From Nothopassalora personata (Eukaryota > Ascomycota > Dothideomycetes > Mycosphaerellales > Mycosphaerellaceae), in NCBI GenBank assembly GCA_033816765.1, contig CM066288.1, positions 3,162,001 through 3,226,000 on the forward strand: DNA of 64,000 nt. The letters run 5' to 3'. Under the pieces are notes generated by a model. That model was not told the DNA's origin. It saw only the letters and a program-made list of their open reading frames with translations, and did no database searches. The position numbers and the translations under genes are program-made. Shown in pieces: positions 43,481 through 54,506 of this stretch; the stretch's first letter is position 1, and every line of letters begins with the position of its first letter.

Positions 43481-46400
43481 GTTCGACTTGAAGCATGTCC
43501 TTGAAGTCCATTTTGAAAGCATGAGCGGACGTGCGCCTCCTGCATCGAGCAACCCTACAACAGAAGCCGCCAAAGTTGCGCTGAGAGCAGCTAAGGCTGA
43601 GGGTGCATCTGCAGGAGGAGATTCTATACAGCTGAAGCAGTGGAACGATCTTAAGAGCAGAAACTTGCCGGCAAAATCTGCGAGCTTTTTGAAATGGACC
43701 CGAACACGCATCGGCCGGTACTCCATGCCATCAATAACTGCACGTACACGTACGATCGACTGTCTTTTGTCCACGGGATTCTCAACCTGGGGGTCGCTTC
43801 GACGGTGCATTCATTCAAGATACGGGAGACCTCTGAAACTCCACCTTTCGACCTCGATATTACAACGGTCAAACCAGGAGGGCAACACCGTAGATACAGT
43901 AAAACGTGGAGGACATTATCCATCACGTGCTGTTGATGATCCTCTCCCTGATGCAGTGGTTCAAGGACGACAGCCAGGAACCTACCATGTGGACGAACCT
44001 GCAGCTCGACGATATGTTCGACGGTATCGCGAGCCTGGCCTAGCTCAAATCTACACTGCATACGATCATCGGACAGTCGTACGAAGAGATCTCTCCGGTC
44101 ACAGACAACAGGTCGCTGGAAGATTATCCAGACTACGACGGAACAGACTGTGCAGTCGCACCACCGATCATCCCAGACACAACTCAAGCACCATACCCGA
44201 CCGCTGAGAGTTCTGCATCAAGTTAGTCGCCTATACACACCGTCATACGTCATACGCTTCAGAAATATGTTAGCTGCCCACAGCATATCACTGGAAGTCA
44301 ACCTCGAAGCCACGATCGAGGATATTAGCGATACCGCCGCAGACTCTCGCGACTATATTCTCAATGCCAATGGCGGACCTTGTCTGTACCTGAACGCCCC
44401 CGCATACGAAGACCTCGACATCAAGATGAAAAATCCTCCTACTTCAGGGCTGGGGAGACAACTATCATTCTGAAGTCTACGTCCTGCCACAGACGCCAAC
44501 CCAGCACAACCTGATGTATCGCTGGGACACCAATGCCAATCGCATTAGACCCGCGAGCTCTTTTCTTAACGCACAAGTATCGCAGGATTGCGACTGATGC
44601 CTGTACCTGGAGGTTCAGGTCGTACCCGATCTCAATTGGTTCAGAAAAAAAAAAGAGAATGGAGGGAAGACCAGAAGTGCAAAGCGGTAGCTAAAGAGGC
44701 GCGACGAAAGCCAAAGCCGAGGAACAAGAGTGCGAAGATAGGCTCGAGGCAAAGACGACAGAAAGGAAGGACGCAGACTGCGAAAGGTAGGTCGGACTCA
44801 ACTGGGATGAACTAAAAGGGTCTCACGAGGAGAAAGGTGCCTGGCAATGGCAAGAAGAGCTAGTCCAACAGCAACAATGTACTTCTGCTCAAGACCAAAC
44901 TGAATGCAATGCTGATGATCGCACTACTTGCCACAGCTCCCCAGGAACATAATACAGTCCATTATTGCGCTACTAGTGGCTCTTCCGAGATTTGTCTCGC
45001 AGAAACGCCCAGACAGCTCACATCGGAGTAGTATGGATGGCGTTGGAACGGCGGGAATACGCTGGTCAAGGAAAGGACGCCGTAATACCATCCCCATCCT
45101 TCGCCAATGCTCGCTCGTGCAATCGCGATGCTGAGTTTGAGAGCTTACTGATCGACATATATGCGTAATGGCCGACACCATCAGACCTCGTGGAAAGCAA
45201 AAATGGCTCCCCCGGCAAACGTCAAGATCGCCCGTTGCCACACTGTGGGCGGTAAGATCACGACAGACAGGCCAGCGACATGTGAAATTGAGAATCCCGA
45301 CCTTGCTGCCGTGTCCTTCGACAAAGAGGCGCGGGAGCTACGTCTAAGACCGAGCCTGTACAGGAGCCGCAACTGCTGACAGTGCTCAGGAAATCGAGGA
45401 GGAGATCTGCAAGCTGGTCAGTGTAGATAAAGCTCATCGACCTTTGATACATCGACCTGGTCAATGTGGTACAATCCTGAGCCGAGAAGCCTGCAGTCGT
45501 GAGGTGAACAGCGGTACTGAGTTTCTTATTCCATTTGCCCACGTAACAGGGGAGCCGACCAAGGCCTATGACCACTCCGACACCGGCGCAAAGTATCATT
45601 GAGCAGCAAACAGAACATGAAGGAGAAGAAGACGAGGAGGAGGAAGTCGAGCATGGCCAGCAAGATGCACACAGCGGACAACCACGAAGCAAGGCAAAGC
45701 GACAAAATCCTCAGCGACCGGACGAAGAGCACACGTATGCGGTAGTGGTCGCGTTCTGTGAGCCCTCCGAACCAGTGAAGTACTCCTCTGTGTGTCCATT
45801 GAAGATTAATGGCCGCCTTGTCGATAACTGCTCTGCGACCATAGACGTATCCAACATATAAACTGCCTACCACGCCGCAGACGACAACCTCAACAAGTTC
45901 ACCGCAGACCATTTATTCGCGACTGCGACTGATCGGAGGACGTTGGACCCAGCCTTGCGAGATCTTGCTGCAGGTCGTCGCCACGCCGACGTCCCAGCTG
46001 TTGGAAACATTAGGGCACGGCCTGTGAAAGGCGTCCTACAGCATGATGTTGACCTTACCGATTCGTAGAACCCTGAGAGAGAGACGAGGACGTGCAGCTA
46101 CTGATCAACGTAGTGTTCGAGTTCATCAATGACAGAGTGGAGCGAGATCTCCGACTTCCAATCAACAACCCGTGCACCCCAATGGAAGACGCCAAGGGCG
46201 ATTTTTCCCAGGACAACTACGCCTCTTTTCGAACCGAAGCGCTTTCTCGCCAAGTCTTTGGGGGCCAGTGGGCGAACCTGACTCTCAATTAGCTCTTGCA
46301 ACAAGACCAGCATCCACGACTCCAGTCTTGGTGCGAGTTGAGATCTGGTTATGCCACGATAGGGTCGACATGAGCTCTACAGCTGGACCCGGCAGCCGCA

Positions 46401-47105
46401 CTTCATGCCCTCTGACTTCATAGACTATGTTGTCCCAGATTGAGAGGATCGCGAACTTTACATTGCAGTCCACACGAAGAGGCGAGATGACTGGGTGTAG
46501 ACACAAGACCAATACTGTCAGAACAAGATCAATGTCAATTTTGCTCCTGGACAGACATCCCAGACCGGTCGACTGGCGTCAGTTACCTGCATACCAGGGC
46601 AAGGAGTTCCGAACCGACATTCGAGCAGCCAGAGGTGGAGCTGTACAGCGCGGACGGGGAGGAGTAACAACTACTCGCGCTCGACAAAGTACTGGTCGGA
46701 TTACAAAACATGGCCAGAAGAGAGCTTCGAAGGCGAAGACAGCGCCTCGTCGGAAGGATCAAGACAATCCTAAAGGTGCTAAGTCAGGTGGTCGTGGAAG
46801 GAGGTAAGGTGATCGGAGATTGGGCTCCTGCATCGGTATATACTGAAGGCGGAAATTCAATATCAGCGTACTTCAAATTGTCCAAGAGGTTCTCTTGCAC
46901 TCTCTCCCTCCCCTCATTTAAGAGCGTCAGCCACAAGGACCTGAAGAGTATGCCTTCTATTCCTGGCGTCACCGAAAGCAATATCAATCTACCAACGCTC
47001 CGTTCCAAGACAATCTCATTGCAACAAGGTTGCGAGAGAGCTCGGGCAAATGCTGAACACCTGCGACGCTGGGTACCAAGTTATCGGCAGAGAATAAAGA
47101 AATGA
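43481..47105 (+). pseudogene. Multi-lesion decayed coding block, unidentified
   Basis: A 3.6-kb stretch with a chain of plus-strand reading segments broken by frameshifts and stops. The pieces are 43494-43690, 43694-43936, 43905-44222 (internal TAG at 44041-44043), 44255-44473, about 44450-44595, 45196-45378, 45568-46068 (one internal TAA at 45859-45861) and 46092-46292, then 46427-46807 and a tail near 46950-47100. Within pieces the composition is protein-like (for example CTYTYDRLSFVHGILNLGV and NLEATIEDISDTAADSRDY), but no complete domain survives. There may be one long gene or two. No family was recognised with confidence. Confidence 0.5.
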
Positions 47106-47320
47106 GGGACTGGCATGTCGTGATATGTTATTTGAGCCTGGTGTCAGGCTTTGGCAGCCATCCTGCCAGCAGAACGAGCCATCAAGGCCGTTTGCATTCA
47201 TTCTCGAGATCATGACCAGCCTCCGCCCATGTTGGTATAAAAGCAGCAGTGTTCCTACCAAGTCCAGTCATTGTGCCATTACCTTCAACGCCGTAAAGTA
47301 TGTCAACGTACCGGGTCCGC

Positions 47321-49200
47321 CTAGTCCATGAGGTGATAGAGCTGGCTGATGCTCTCGCCGTGGTGGTTACGGCGGATGGCCTCAGCAAGGAGACCGCTGA
47401 CGTCTAGCACAGTGAGTTTCCTCGCGCCTTGGCGTTTGGCCTCCGGAATTGGAAATGCGTTGGTTACGATAACGCCGTCGACCTCGTCGCACTCGTCCAG
47501 CTGGCGAAGGCAATCACCACCGAACAAGCAGTGAGTGGCCATGCAGTAGACCTTGGTAGCGCCACCGCGCTTCACCACAGTCTCAGCAGCGGCGATCCAG
47601 GATCCAGCCTTGTCGATCATGTCGTCCACGATTATCACAGACTTATTGCGAACGTTGCCAACAAGAGTCACATGTGTCTCAATGTCTGGGTTCTGAAGAG
47701 CTTCTTCCTCTTCCTCGTCGGAGTGCGTAGCATCGCCGGTACCGCCGAGACCGTGAGATGGGTTGTTGGCAGCATTCCAGCGTGAGGAGCCCGTAGACAT
47801 GAATGATCGTGTCATGTGGTCTGGCAGATCTTCGTCCTCGCTCGATTGTCTGTGTCCACGGTTCTCGGAGTAATGCGATGTATTAGGTGAAGGCACATCA
47901 TCGTCCACGATGTGCCCGTGGATCAAACGGCCGGTTATGACGTCTCTTGCGCGTTCATCTGTACCTTCTTCGCTTTCAGGCTCCTCGTAGCCATCATCAT
48001 CCGTGCTTTGCTGATTGTGGAGAGCCGGGATGGTTCGCACTTTGGTAATACCCATCTCTGGTGCATCTTCGTCCCTGTTGTCTTTGCTTTCTGCGTCTCC
48101 TCCTGACGAGTCGGGTCTGGTCGACTGAGCGAGCGGATGTGGGCTATCACCATTGGTCAGCCCTCTCGCGCGTGTAGAAGGTGCATTTGCGGTGGCTGGT
48201 CGTGGTAAGACTCCGGGTCGTGCTGACTGTGGTGGTCGGCGTTGTTCGATAGCCGGGCGTGGGCTATGACGACGGTGCTGTGAAGGATGAACCTGCTTGG
48301 GTGCTTGCGAATCGCAATGGGGTGAAGTCATGCGCTCGTCTGCATCTCTACGTGCAGCTCGACCACCGGCGCGCATATCGGTACCATCATCGCCCAGGCT
48401 TTCGAAGACGACCGAGTTGAGCATACTCGGGGAGTACTTTGGTCGCTTCCGCTCTGTGCCGACTATGCCGAAACTGGTACCCAGCTTATCTGCCAGGCTT
48501 GTCACTCTCTTTGTGCCGCCTGGGTTCTTGCTCACGACTACACTGTCTCTCCAGTCCGGGATGTTCATACGTATCCATTTGCTCAGTAGAGGCTCAGCGA
48601 AGAGGTTGTCTACTGGGCATTTGAAGAAACCCTGCATCTGAGTGGCGTGAAGATCGATGGTTATGACGTGGTCGACGCCGGCGACCTTCATCAGGTTCGC
48701 GAGCATGCGAGCAGTGATGGCACCGCGGTGGGCCTTCTTCTTCGACTGACGGGAGTATGGAAAGTAGGGCATGACAGCTTGTCAAACCGTGAGCTCGGTC
48801 GCGCAAGGCGACTCAGTGTCGCTGCCGTGACTCACCGGTGATGGATCGAGCAGAGCCGCCTTTGCAGGCTGAGATCATGATGAGCATCTCCATAACATTG
48901 TCGTTGATCCTGAGCTGTTAGCGACGCCACGGCAGTAGGCGGGGTGGGGCATCTCACTCTCCACTGCCGCTCTGCACCACGAAGACATCTTGGTCACGGA
49001 CCGAGGCTTCTGTTCGCACGCATCAGCGCTGTTTGTGGCAGTCGCAAAGGCGTGGGGCGAGGCATACTGATCTCGACTGATGTCTCGCCATTGCTAAACT
49101 TCTTCAACTCGACGCGGGACGGCTTCTGGCCGAGTCTCTCGCATATCGCCTCGACCAGATGCGGGTGGGACGAGCCCGAGAAGATGCAGGTTTGACGCAT
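47321..49200 (-). CDS. PRS1: PRPP synthetase, Prs1 type with long insertion
   Basis: Ribose-phosphate pyrophosphokinase making PRPP for nucleotide, His and Trp synthesis. Four exons: 49200-49068, 49009-48958, 48909-48836, 48777-47321 (571 aa). Splicing yields [31 protein letters not shown], a perfect family sequence. Next come AVMPYFPYSRQ, the HRGAITARMLANL and DLHATQMQGFF motifs, and VVVSKNPGGTKRVT, the variant flexible loop of yeast Prs1 rather than the DAGGAKR loop of other subunits. A ~255-residue disordered insertion (residues ~198-452) separates this from the C-terminal lobe TLVGNVRNKSVIIVDDMIDKAG, the PRPP-binding loop. The insertion keeps a HGLGGTGD..SDEEEEE element like yeast Prs1's NHR1-1 region (recalled, not aligned). 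Confidence 0.94.
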
Positions 49201-50800
49201 TGCGTCAGTGTCTGTGGTGGTTGGTGGGTGGTGTCGTTGTGGAGTGGGTAGATGACCTCTAATGAGGCATCACCAAAGGGGAAGAGGTCGTGGTTTCACA
49301 TGCTGGACGTAAATTCTTCAGAAGGACCGCATTCCCGTCGAGCTCCAAAGAAGCGTCACGGCAGCGGCCGGCACGGCGGTAAGCACCCGCGCTCGCGAAA
49401 CCTTATTCAGTGTACGGCACGTGCGCGGCTGAATGAGGAAGGAACGCTCGTGAGCTCCGATCTCGGGCACGCCTATGGCTTCATTCTTCAGTCGTATTGA
49501 ACTACTCGGGCACTTGTCCTGCGTATCGTTGGAAGACTGGAAGGAGTGTTCAATACTTTGCACCGTGCTCCTGCAGATGCCAGCCTTCTACGTCCGCACA
49601 TATCTAGCATCATCCTGGGGCCAATAATGGCATCAGCAAGCATGTCCAATGACAGATTGCTGCTGAACACGCTCAACAGCCTGACACAAGTCCAAGCTCA
49701 GCTGTCCGAGAAAGCAGTGAGCTAGAGCCTCGTGTCCTCCTGCTTGGCACATAGCAAGCAGTATTACCCCCAATGATCCTAGCCATACAGTTGCTGCAGC
49801 TTTTCAGGGTTATTCCGCATGTTCGGTTGCATTGTTGACACTATCTTCGCCCAATGATCCGACCTCCTGCAGACCCCCATTGCAACGAGATGTGCTTGGA
49901 CACGTTTCGATAGGTCGATGATAGCACTGCTATGGCTCAGGGTTGCGTAGCGGGTGGTATAGCCCATTCCATTTGTCAATGGCATCCAGTTCCAGCTCTT
50001 GATCCTGCCCGAGTTCTTCGATTGCACTCGCGTTCAGCTTTTGCTTGTTCCAAGAGCTGCAAAGTTAGTCGAGTGCTGCACTGAATGCCTGCTGACAGAC
50101 ACAATTGCAGTGAGAGTATATGAGCGCACATGTCTTGTTCAGCTATTGGACCTACATGCAGAATCCCATGGAGCAGCGAGGTCCAGTGACTTATCGGCTG
50201 TTGTTCTGCGGCACGGGCGACATGTACTGGCGAGTGAGGGGTCAGTGGTTGCTCGAAAGCATCGTTGAGGACAAATTCCGAGGGTCGGCGCCAGTGGTCA
50301 ACCGCCAGTCCGAGTCCATCGCCCCGGACGAGTTCTGAGGGCATCAAGAGGGCGAAACGAGCTTCATGCATGTATCGTTGTGGTGGCAGCCATCGTGATG
50401 CTCTCAATGCCGCCAAAACATGGTCGGGCCATCGAGCGAATGTGCCGCGCGTCATCAACAACGATATTCAGCGGCGGCTTTAAAGCTCGACGTGAGCATG
50501 ATGACGTGGCGATGCATGTGCTACATGTACTCGTGGTGGAGGGAGAGAGTGGAAGATGGGATAATGTGCGCAACAGAAGGCGCATGAGAGTGACGACAGA
50601 TTGCCAGATTGCCCCACGCACTTCCTTGAAATCACATAACAACTTGCCTGCACTTGCTCCGTCTTAACCACCTACAGTACCTATCTACTCAGTACGGTCA
50701 TCGACACTAAGCATTACCATCAAGCGCTCACGAACATCACCCAGTAGCGCACAGAAACAGCGCGCTTCAACAGCTTGAGGTAGATACCGCCTCCAAAACC
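49201..50800. other. Intergenic region, 1.6 kb
   Basis: Divergent interval between PRS1 and POM33. Frames such as 50461-49976 (minus) overlap similar ones on the other strand and carry no motif. No supported gene. Confidence 0.45.
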
Positions 50801-51713
50801 ATGGCTCCTCCTGCGCCCGCGACTCAGGGCGACTCACTGCAAGACCGCCTCATCAAGCTCGCACAGACATTGCAGTTCGCGTGGTTCATCGGCCATGTGA
50901 CATTGCTTGCCTGCACGCTCCGCTACGGCCTCAGCTACATCTTCCTCAAGTACTACAGCCGCTGGGCTCAGTTCAGCTACCGCACCGCCTTCATCGCAGC
51001 CGCGGCCACGTACGGCATAGTAGTCTTCAAGGGATATCGCGCTCGCGCAAAGACGGGCAAGCAGCCAGCCAGCCCGTTGGCATTGGCCACAGATGAGAAT
51101 GTGCAGTACCTTGGTAAGCAAGCTGTGCAATCATACCTGCCTGGCGTGACGACAGCTGCTGACTTGTGACACTTCAGCAATGGCCCTCCTATGGCTGTTC
51201 TCCCGCCAGTACCCACTCGCCCTGCTCCCATACGCCATCTACAGCGTCTTCCACGTCCTCACCTACACCCGTGGTATCCTGCTGCCAACTCTCCAGCCAG
51301 CACCCCCAGCCCAAGCCGGCCAGAAGCCACAATCCTCCGCCCTCGCTGAGACTCTTGGCCGCTTTGTGAAGGACTACTACGACGCGAGTATGTCTCTCGT
51401 CGCTGGCCTCGAGCTCGCCTTGTGGTTCCGCATTCTCGGCTCAGCCATCTTCTTCATCAAGGGCAGCTGGATCATCCTGGTCCTCTACACCGTCTTCCTC
51501 CGCGCCCGCATCAGCCAGAGCACCTTTGTGCAGGGCATGATCAAGCAGCTCGGTGCTCGCGGCGATGCTCTCACTCAGCGCCAGGACGTTCCACCAGCTG
51601 CTCGCCAAGCCTGGGACACTGCCAAGAACGTGCTTAAGCAGATCCACGACCAGACCGACATGAACCGCTTCGTCGGCGGTGCTCAGCAGACGCCACCAAA
51701 GAAGGCACAGTAA
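50801..51713 (+). CDS. POM33: Pom33/TMEM33-family nuclear envelope protein
   Basis: Integral membrane protein of the Pom33/Per33/TMEM33 family, found in the ER and nuclear pore membrane and involved in pore distribution. Two exons: 50801-51113 and 51178-51713 (282 aa). The intron is 64 nt and rejoins L-A-M-A-L-L-W in frame. About four hydrophobic segments: residues ~22-45, ~65-80, ~105-125, and the FFIKGSWIILVLYTVFLRARIS helix pair, where RAR closes the last membrane segment. The C-terminal tail is amphipathic and basic (AWDTAKNVLKQIHDQTDMNRF), the part thought to bind membranes and karyopherin in yeast. The start has good context and leaves a short N-terminus. Confidence 0.9.
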
Positions 51714-52529
51714 GCTATACAGAGAAGCGATGAAAAGTTGGTCGGCTCCAAGGATATCACGCGACAATAATCGGCATGGTAAGAGCATGAGCTGAACGAG
51801 CGGACGTAGCCGGTGAGTTGAAGAGGCGATGGGTGGGTATGGCCACAGTGCGGTCACAGATGAACTGAATGTAACAGTGGATAAGTGCGACAAGCTGGCA
51901 AACGCCAGGCAAAGATTGGTGCGTTACCTTACTTTGTTACTTGTAGCGTTTAGCGGGACGTACAGGTATCCTACAATGACATTGATGTTTCAAAAGACTT
52001 CATCCTAAGCCGTGGATGCATATTATGGCCAACGATCATGCGGACCGGTATGATTTGCTGCTCATAATACGGCCTGGACGCTACTGGGCTCAAAAGCTTG
52101 TTGTGCTTCGACCTCGCCTTCACCCTCGTTCGTCTCCAGCGCTTTTGTCCCGACCCGCTCGATGCCAAATCCTCGTTCACGGGGTGGTCTTCTAACATTT
52201 TCAACCATCTCGTTGGTTTTTCGCAGTGCTGCTGGCGAGACGGCCTAGGCCTCGGCACACCCATGGAAATTCGGCATCTCCGCCAGTCCTACATGTTGAC
52301 GCCATTGCGGCCAAAAGGTTCACCGCAGCACGGAGGAGGAGGGTCTTCTCTGGACGACCGCTGCTTTTTGCGATCGAGGCCATGGAGAAGCTTTGCTCGA
52401 CAAAATAGGTGCAGCTTAACGTGAACCTTCTCCATGTGTAGGCCTTCAAATTGAATCCTTCTACCAGGCCTCGTAGTATACCACTCCCACGTTAGCAACC
52501 TGTCACCTACTCCTCTTGGTGAAAACACC
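51714..52529. other. Intergenic, possible 5' remnant of phytase-like gene
   Basis: Between POM33 and the recognisable part of the phytase-like pseudogene. If that gene was once complete, its missing N-terminal half should have been here; I cannot read homologous sequence in it with confidence. Confidence 0.4.
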
Positions 52530-53399
52530 ATGCAGGTACGGCAATCTCCCTCGCCACCCCGTTACAACCCAGTCTTTGTGCCAACTCCCAGAAACCCAAC
52601 ATCCGGTAGGGCCAACGACCAAGGTCTTGAAGGTCGTCCATCAACCCAGCCGGCACAAGGCTGTATGCCTTGACACAATCCGCCCTGATCCAGGACACCG
52701 ACGCAGCTGCCAACCCATCATCCCTCAACGCTCGCCTACTGGTCTACGATATCACTGGACTATCCGCTCGTCTCGTCGGAAAGTACGTCGTCCCACTGAA
52801 CCGTGTCGCACCCAGCCAAACCAGCAACATCGCCCGCCAGAGCGAGATCCACTACATCAGCGACACGCAATTCCTCGTCCTCGGCCGCGACTCAGGCCGT
52901 GGCCATGGTCAAGGAGCAGTCAACACCCGGAGCCGATACCGCGACATTGATATCTTCGACAGCAGCGCTGCTACCAACATTACCGGCAAGTCGGACTTCG
53001 ATGGCGCCCCAATCGCTCCGGGTGGTATTCTACTCCCCAACATCACTGCTGCTCAGTATGCACGCTTCGTGGACTTCAACATCAATGCTCAGCTTCACAG
53101 GTTCCAGTACATCAGCACTTGCCCCGCTATGCACAATAGTGGTGCCGAAGTTGCGGGTTTGGTTGAACGAGAAGTGGGAGTCGATTGCTGTGTTGCCGGC
53201 GAACACAAATTGCTTGGGACAGGCTGTAAATGACGAGTACTACCTCCTGTCGCTGTCTGACAATGATATCATCGCTCAGGATGGACAGCTGAAGGGAGGA
53301 CAGTTCAGTTATGCTGACCGCAGTGGGTACAACTTGAACAAACAGGCTTTGGTGTTCAAAGTGAAGATCCCGAGTGGGTCGAACCCGTTGGTCGGATAG
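52530..53399 (+). pseudogene. Frameshifted phytase-like/esterase-like gene remnant
   Basis: The C-terminal portion of a fungal secreted phytase-like (esterase-like beta-propeller) protein is readable across three frames: RYNPVFVPTPR..NDQGLEG, then INPAGTRLYALTQSALIQD.., HYISDTQFLVLGRDSGRGHG and FVDFNINAQLHRF, then LNEKWESIAVLPAN and YYLLSLSDNDIIAQDG to the stop. Shifts of one base occur near 52632-52637 (a base lost after GLEG) and 53158-53163 (an extra G before LNEKWES). The segment between RF and MHNSGAE carries extra residues, perhaps an unrecognised intron. The N-terminal half seems absent. Sequence quality within segments is high, so decay is recent or the indels are sequencing errors. 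Confidence 0.75.
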
Positions 53400-54506
53400 A
53401 GGTTCGTGTTTTTGGAGTCAAAGAAACAAGAGGAGGACATCTTGTACACACACATGGAATAAAAGAAGTATCCACATGTTTCTGCCGATGCTTAAGAACT
53501 AAGAGATATCACTGTACTGGAAGACTGCCTCATTTCCTCTGCCTGGTATCTGACAGCTCTGACTATGAAGTGTCGATAGCTAACCATATGCAGAACCCAC
53601 ATGACACGGCTCGTCTGGCGGGCCGGAAACTCTCAGCATCCTCCAGCCAGGACCCCGCGAGAGGCGCACTGGCTGTTCGATCTGGCCACGAGCTGATTTG
53701 AATGTCCAGAAACATGGCAGGGGGGAGGGCGATGTATTCGCCGGCACAGAGAAAAGCTGTATCTTGAGATGTTCCTGACAGCCAAGAACGATTCCGACGA
53801 TCACAACATGATCGGTATGCAGCGGGGAGCCGGAGGCGTTGCAAGATAAAAGGAAGACAGGCTGCCCGCAGTTTTCTCATCGGTCTCTCTGCTGCTCTCT
53901 GCAGCTCTCTGCACTTCCGCCGTTGCTCACATAGGTTTCAGCCACGCCGCAATCCTGCAGAATGCCGCACCGCCTGTCCGGCCAGTTCCCGTCAGACAAG
54001 ACTCTCATATGATCGCAATCCATCAAGCTTCCGCCGGTCCTCTTCGCTGACGCTGACGGGAGACGACCGAGAGGAGCTGTAGCTGTGTAGCAGCATCCCC
54101 TGGGTCGGCACCGATGGTTGTTCTAGGCGGCACCGATGTGTTCCTATTCGATTTCCATCCATTTCCTTTGTTGTCCGCCCGCTAGGAAGGCCTCGCTTGC
54201 GCAATTACGAAACGCCATCCGCCAACTCTGCTGAGCATCAGCTCTTCTCAATTGGTGCGCTTGTCTGCCACGTGATGACTTGCAACTCAGGATGGGGCTG
54301 TAAACGTGCGACCTTGAGCGGTTGTGGACTGCGCTGATGGATGTGCTATGAGGCGTCCCAGTCCTCGGTGGGTGACTCCCATTTGAGCTGTTCACATTTG
54401 CATCACCGCCACTGGAGAGGTGACGCGCAACTCTTTCCGCACTTTATGTTTCTTTGTGGTCTGTTGCCGCGAAGCCGAGGATCCTTTGGAAGATATACCA
54501 GCGACG
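53400..54506. other. Intergenic region, 1.1 kb
   Basis: Downstream of the phytase-like remnant and upstream of the P450 gene. No supported gene. Confidence 0.45.

Noticed and set aside
43481..47105. Repeat-induced point mutation as the cause of decay
   Set aside because: The block is not AT-rich and the breaks are mostly indels, not C-to-T changes in CpA context.
49976..50461. 161-codon minus-strand frame upstream of POM33
   Set aside because: No recognisable family, no intron that extends it, and comparable plus-strand frames overlap it.
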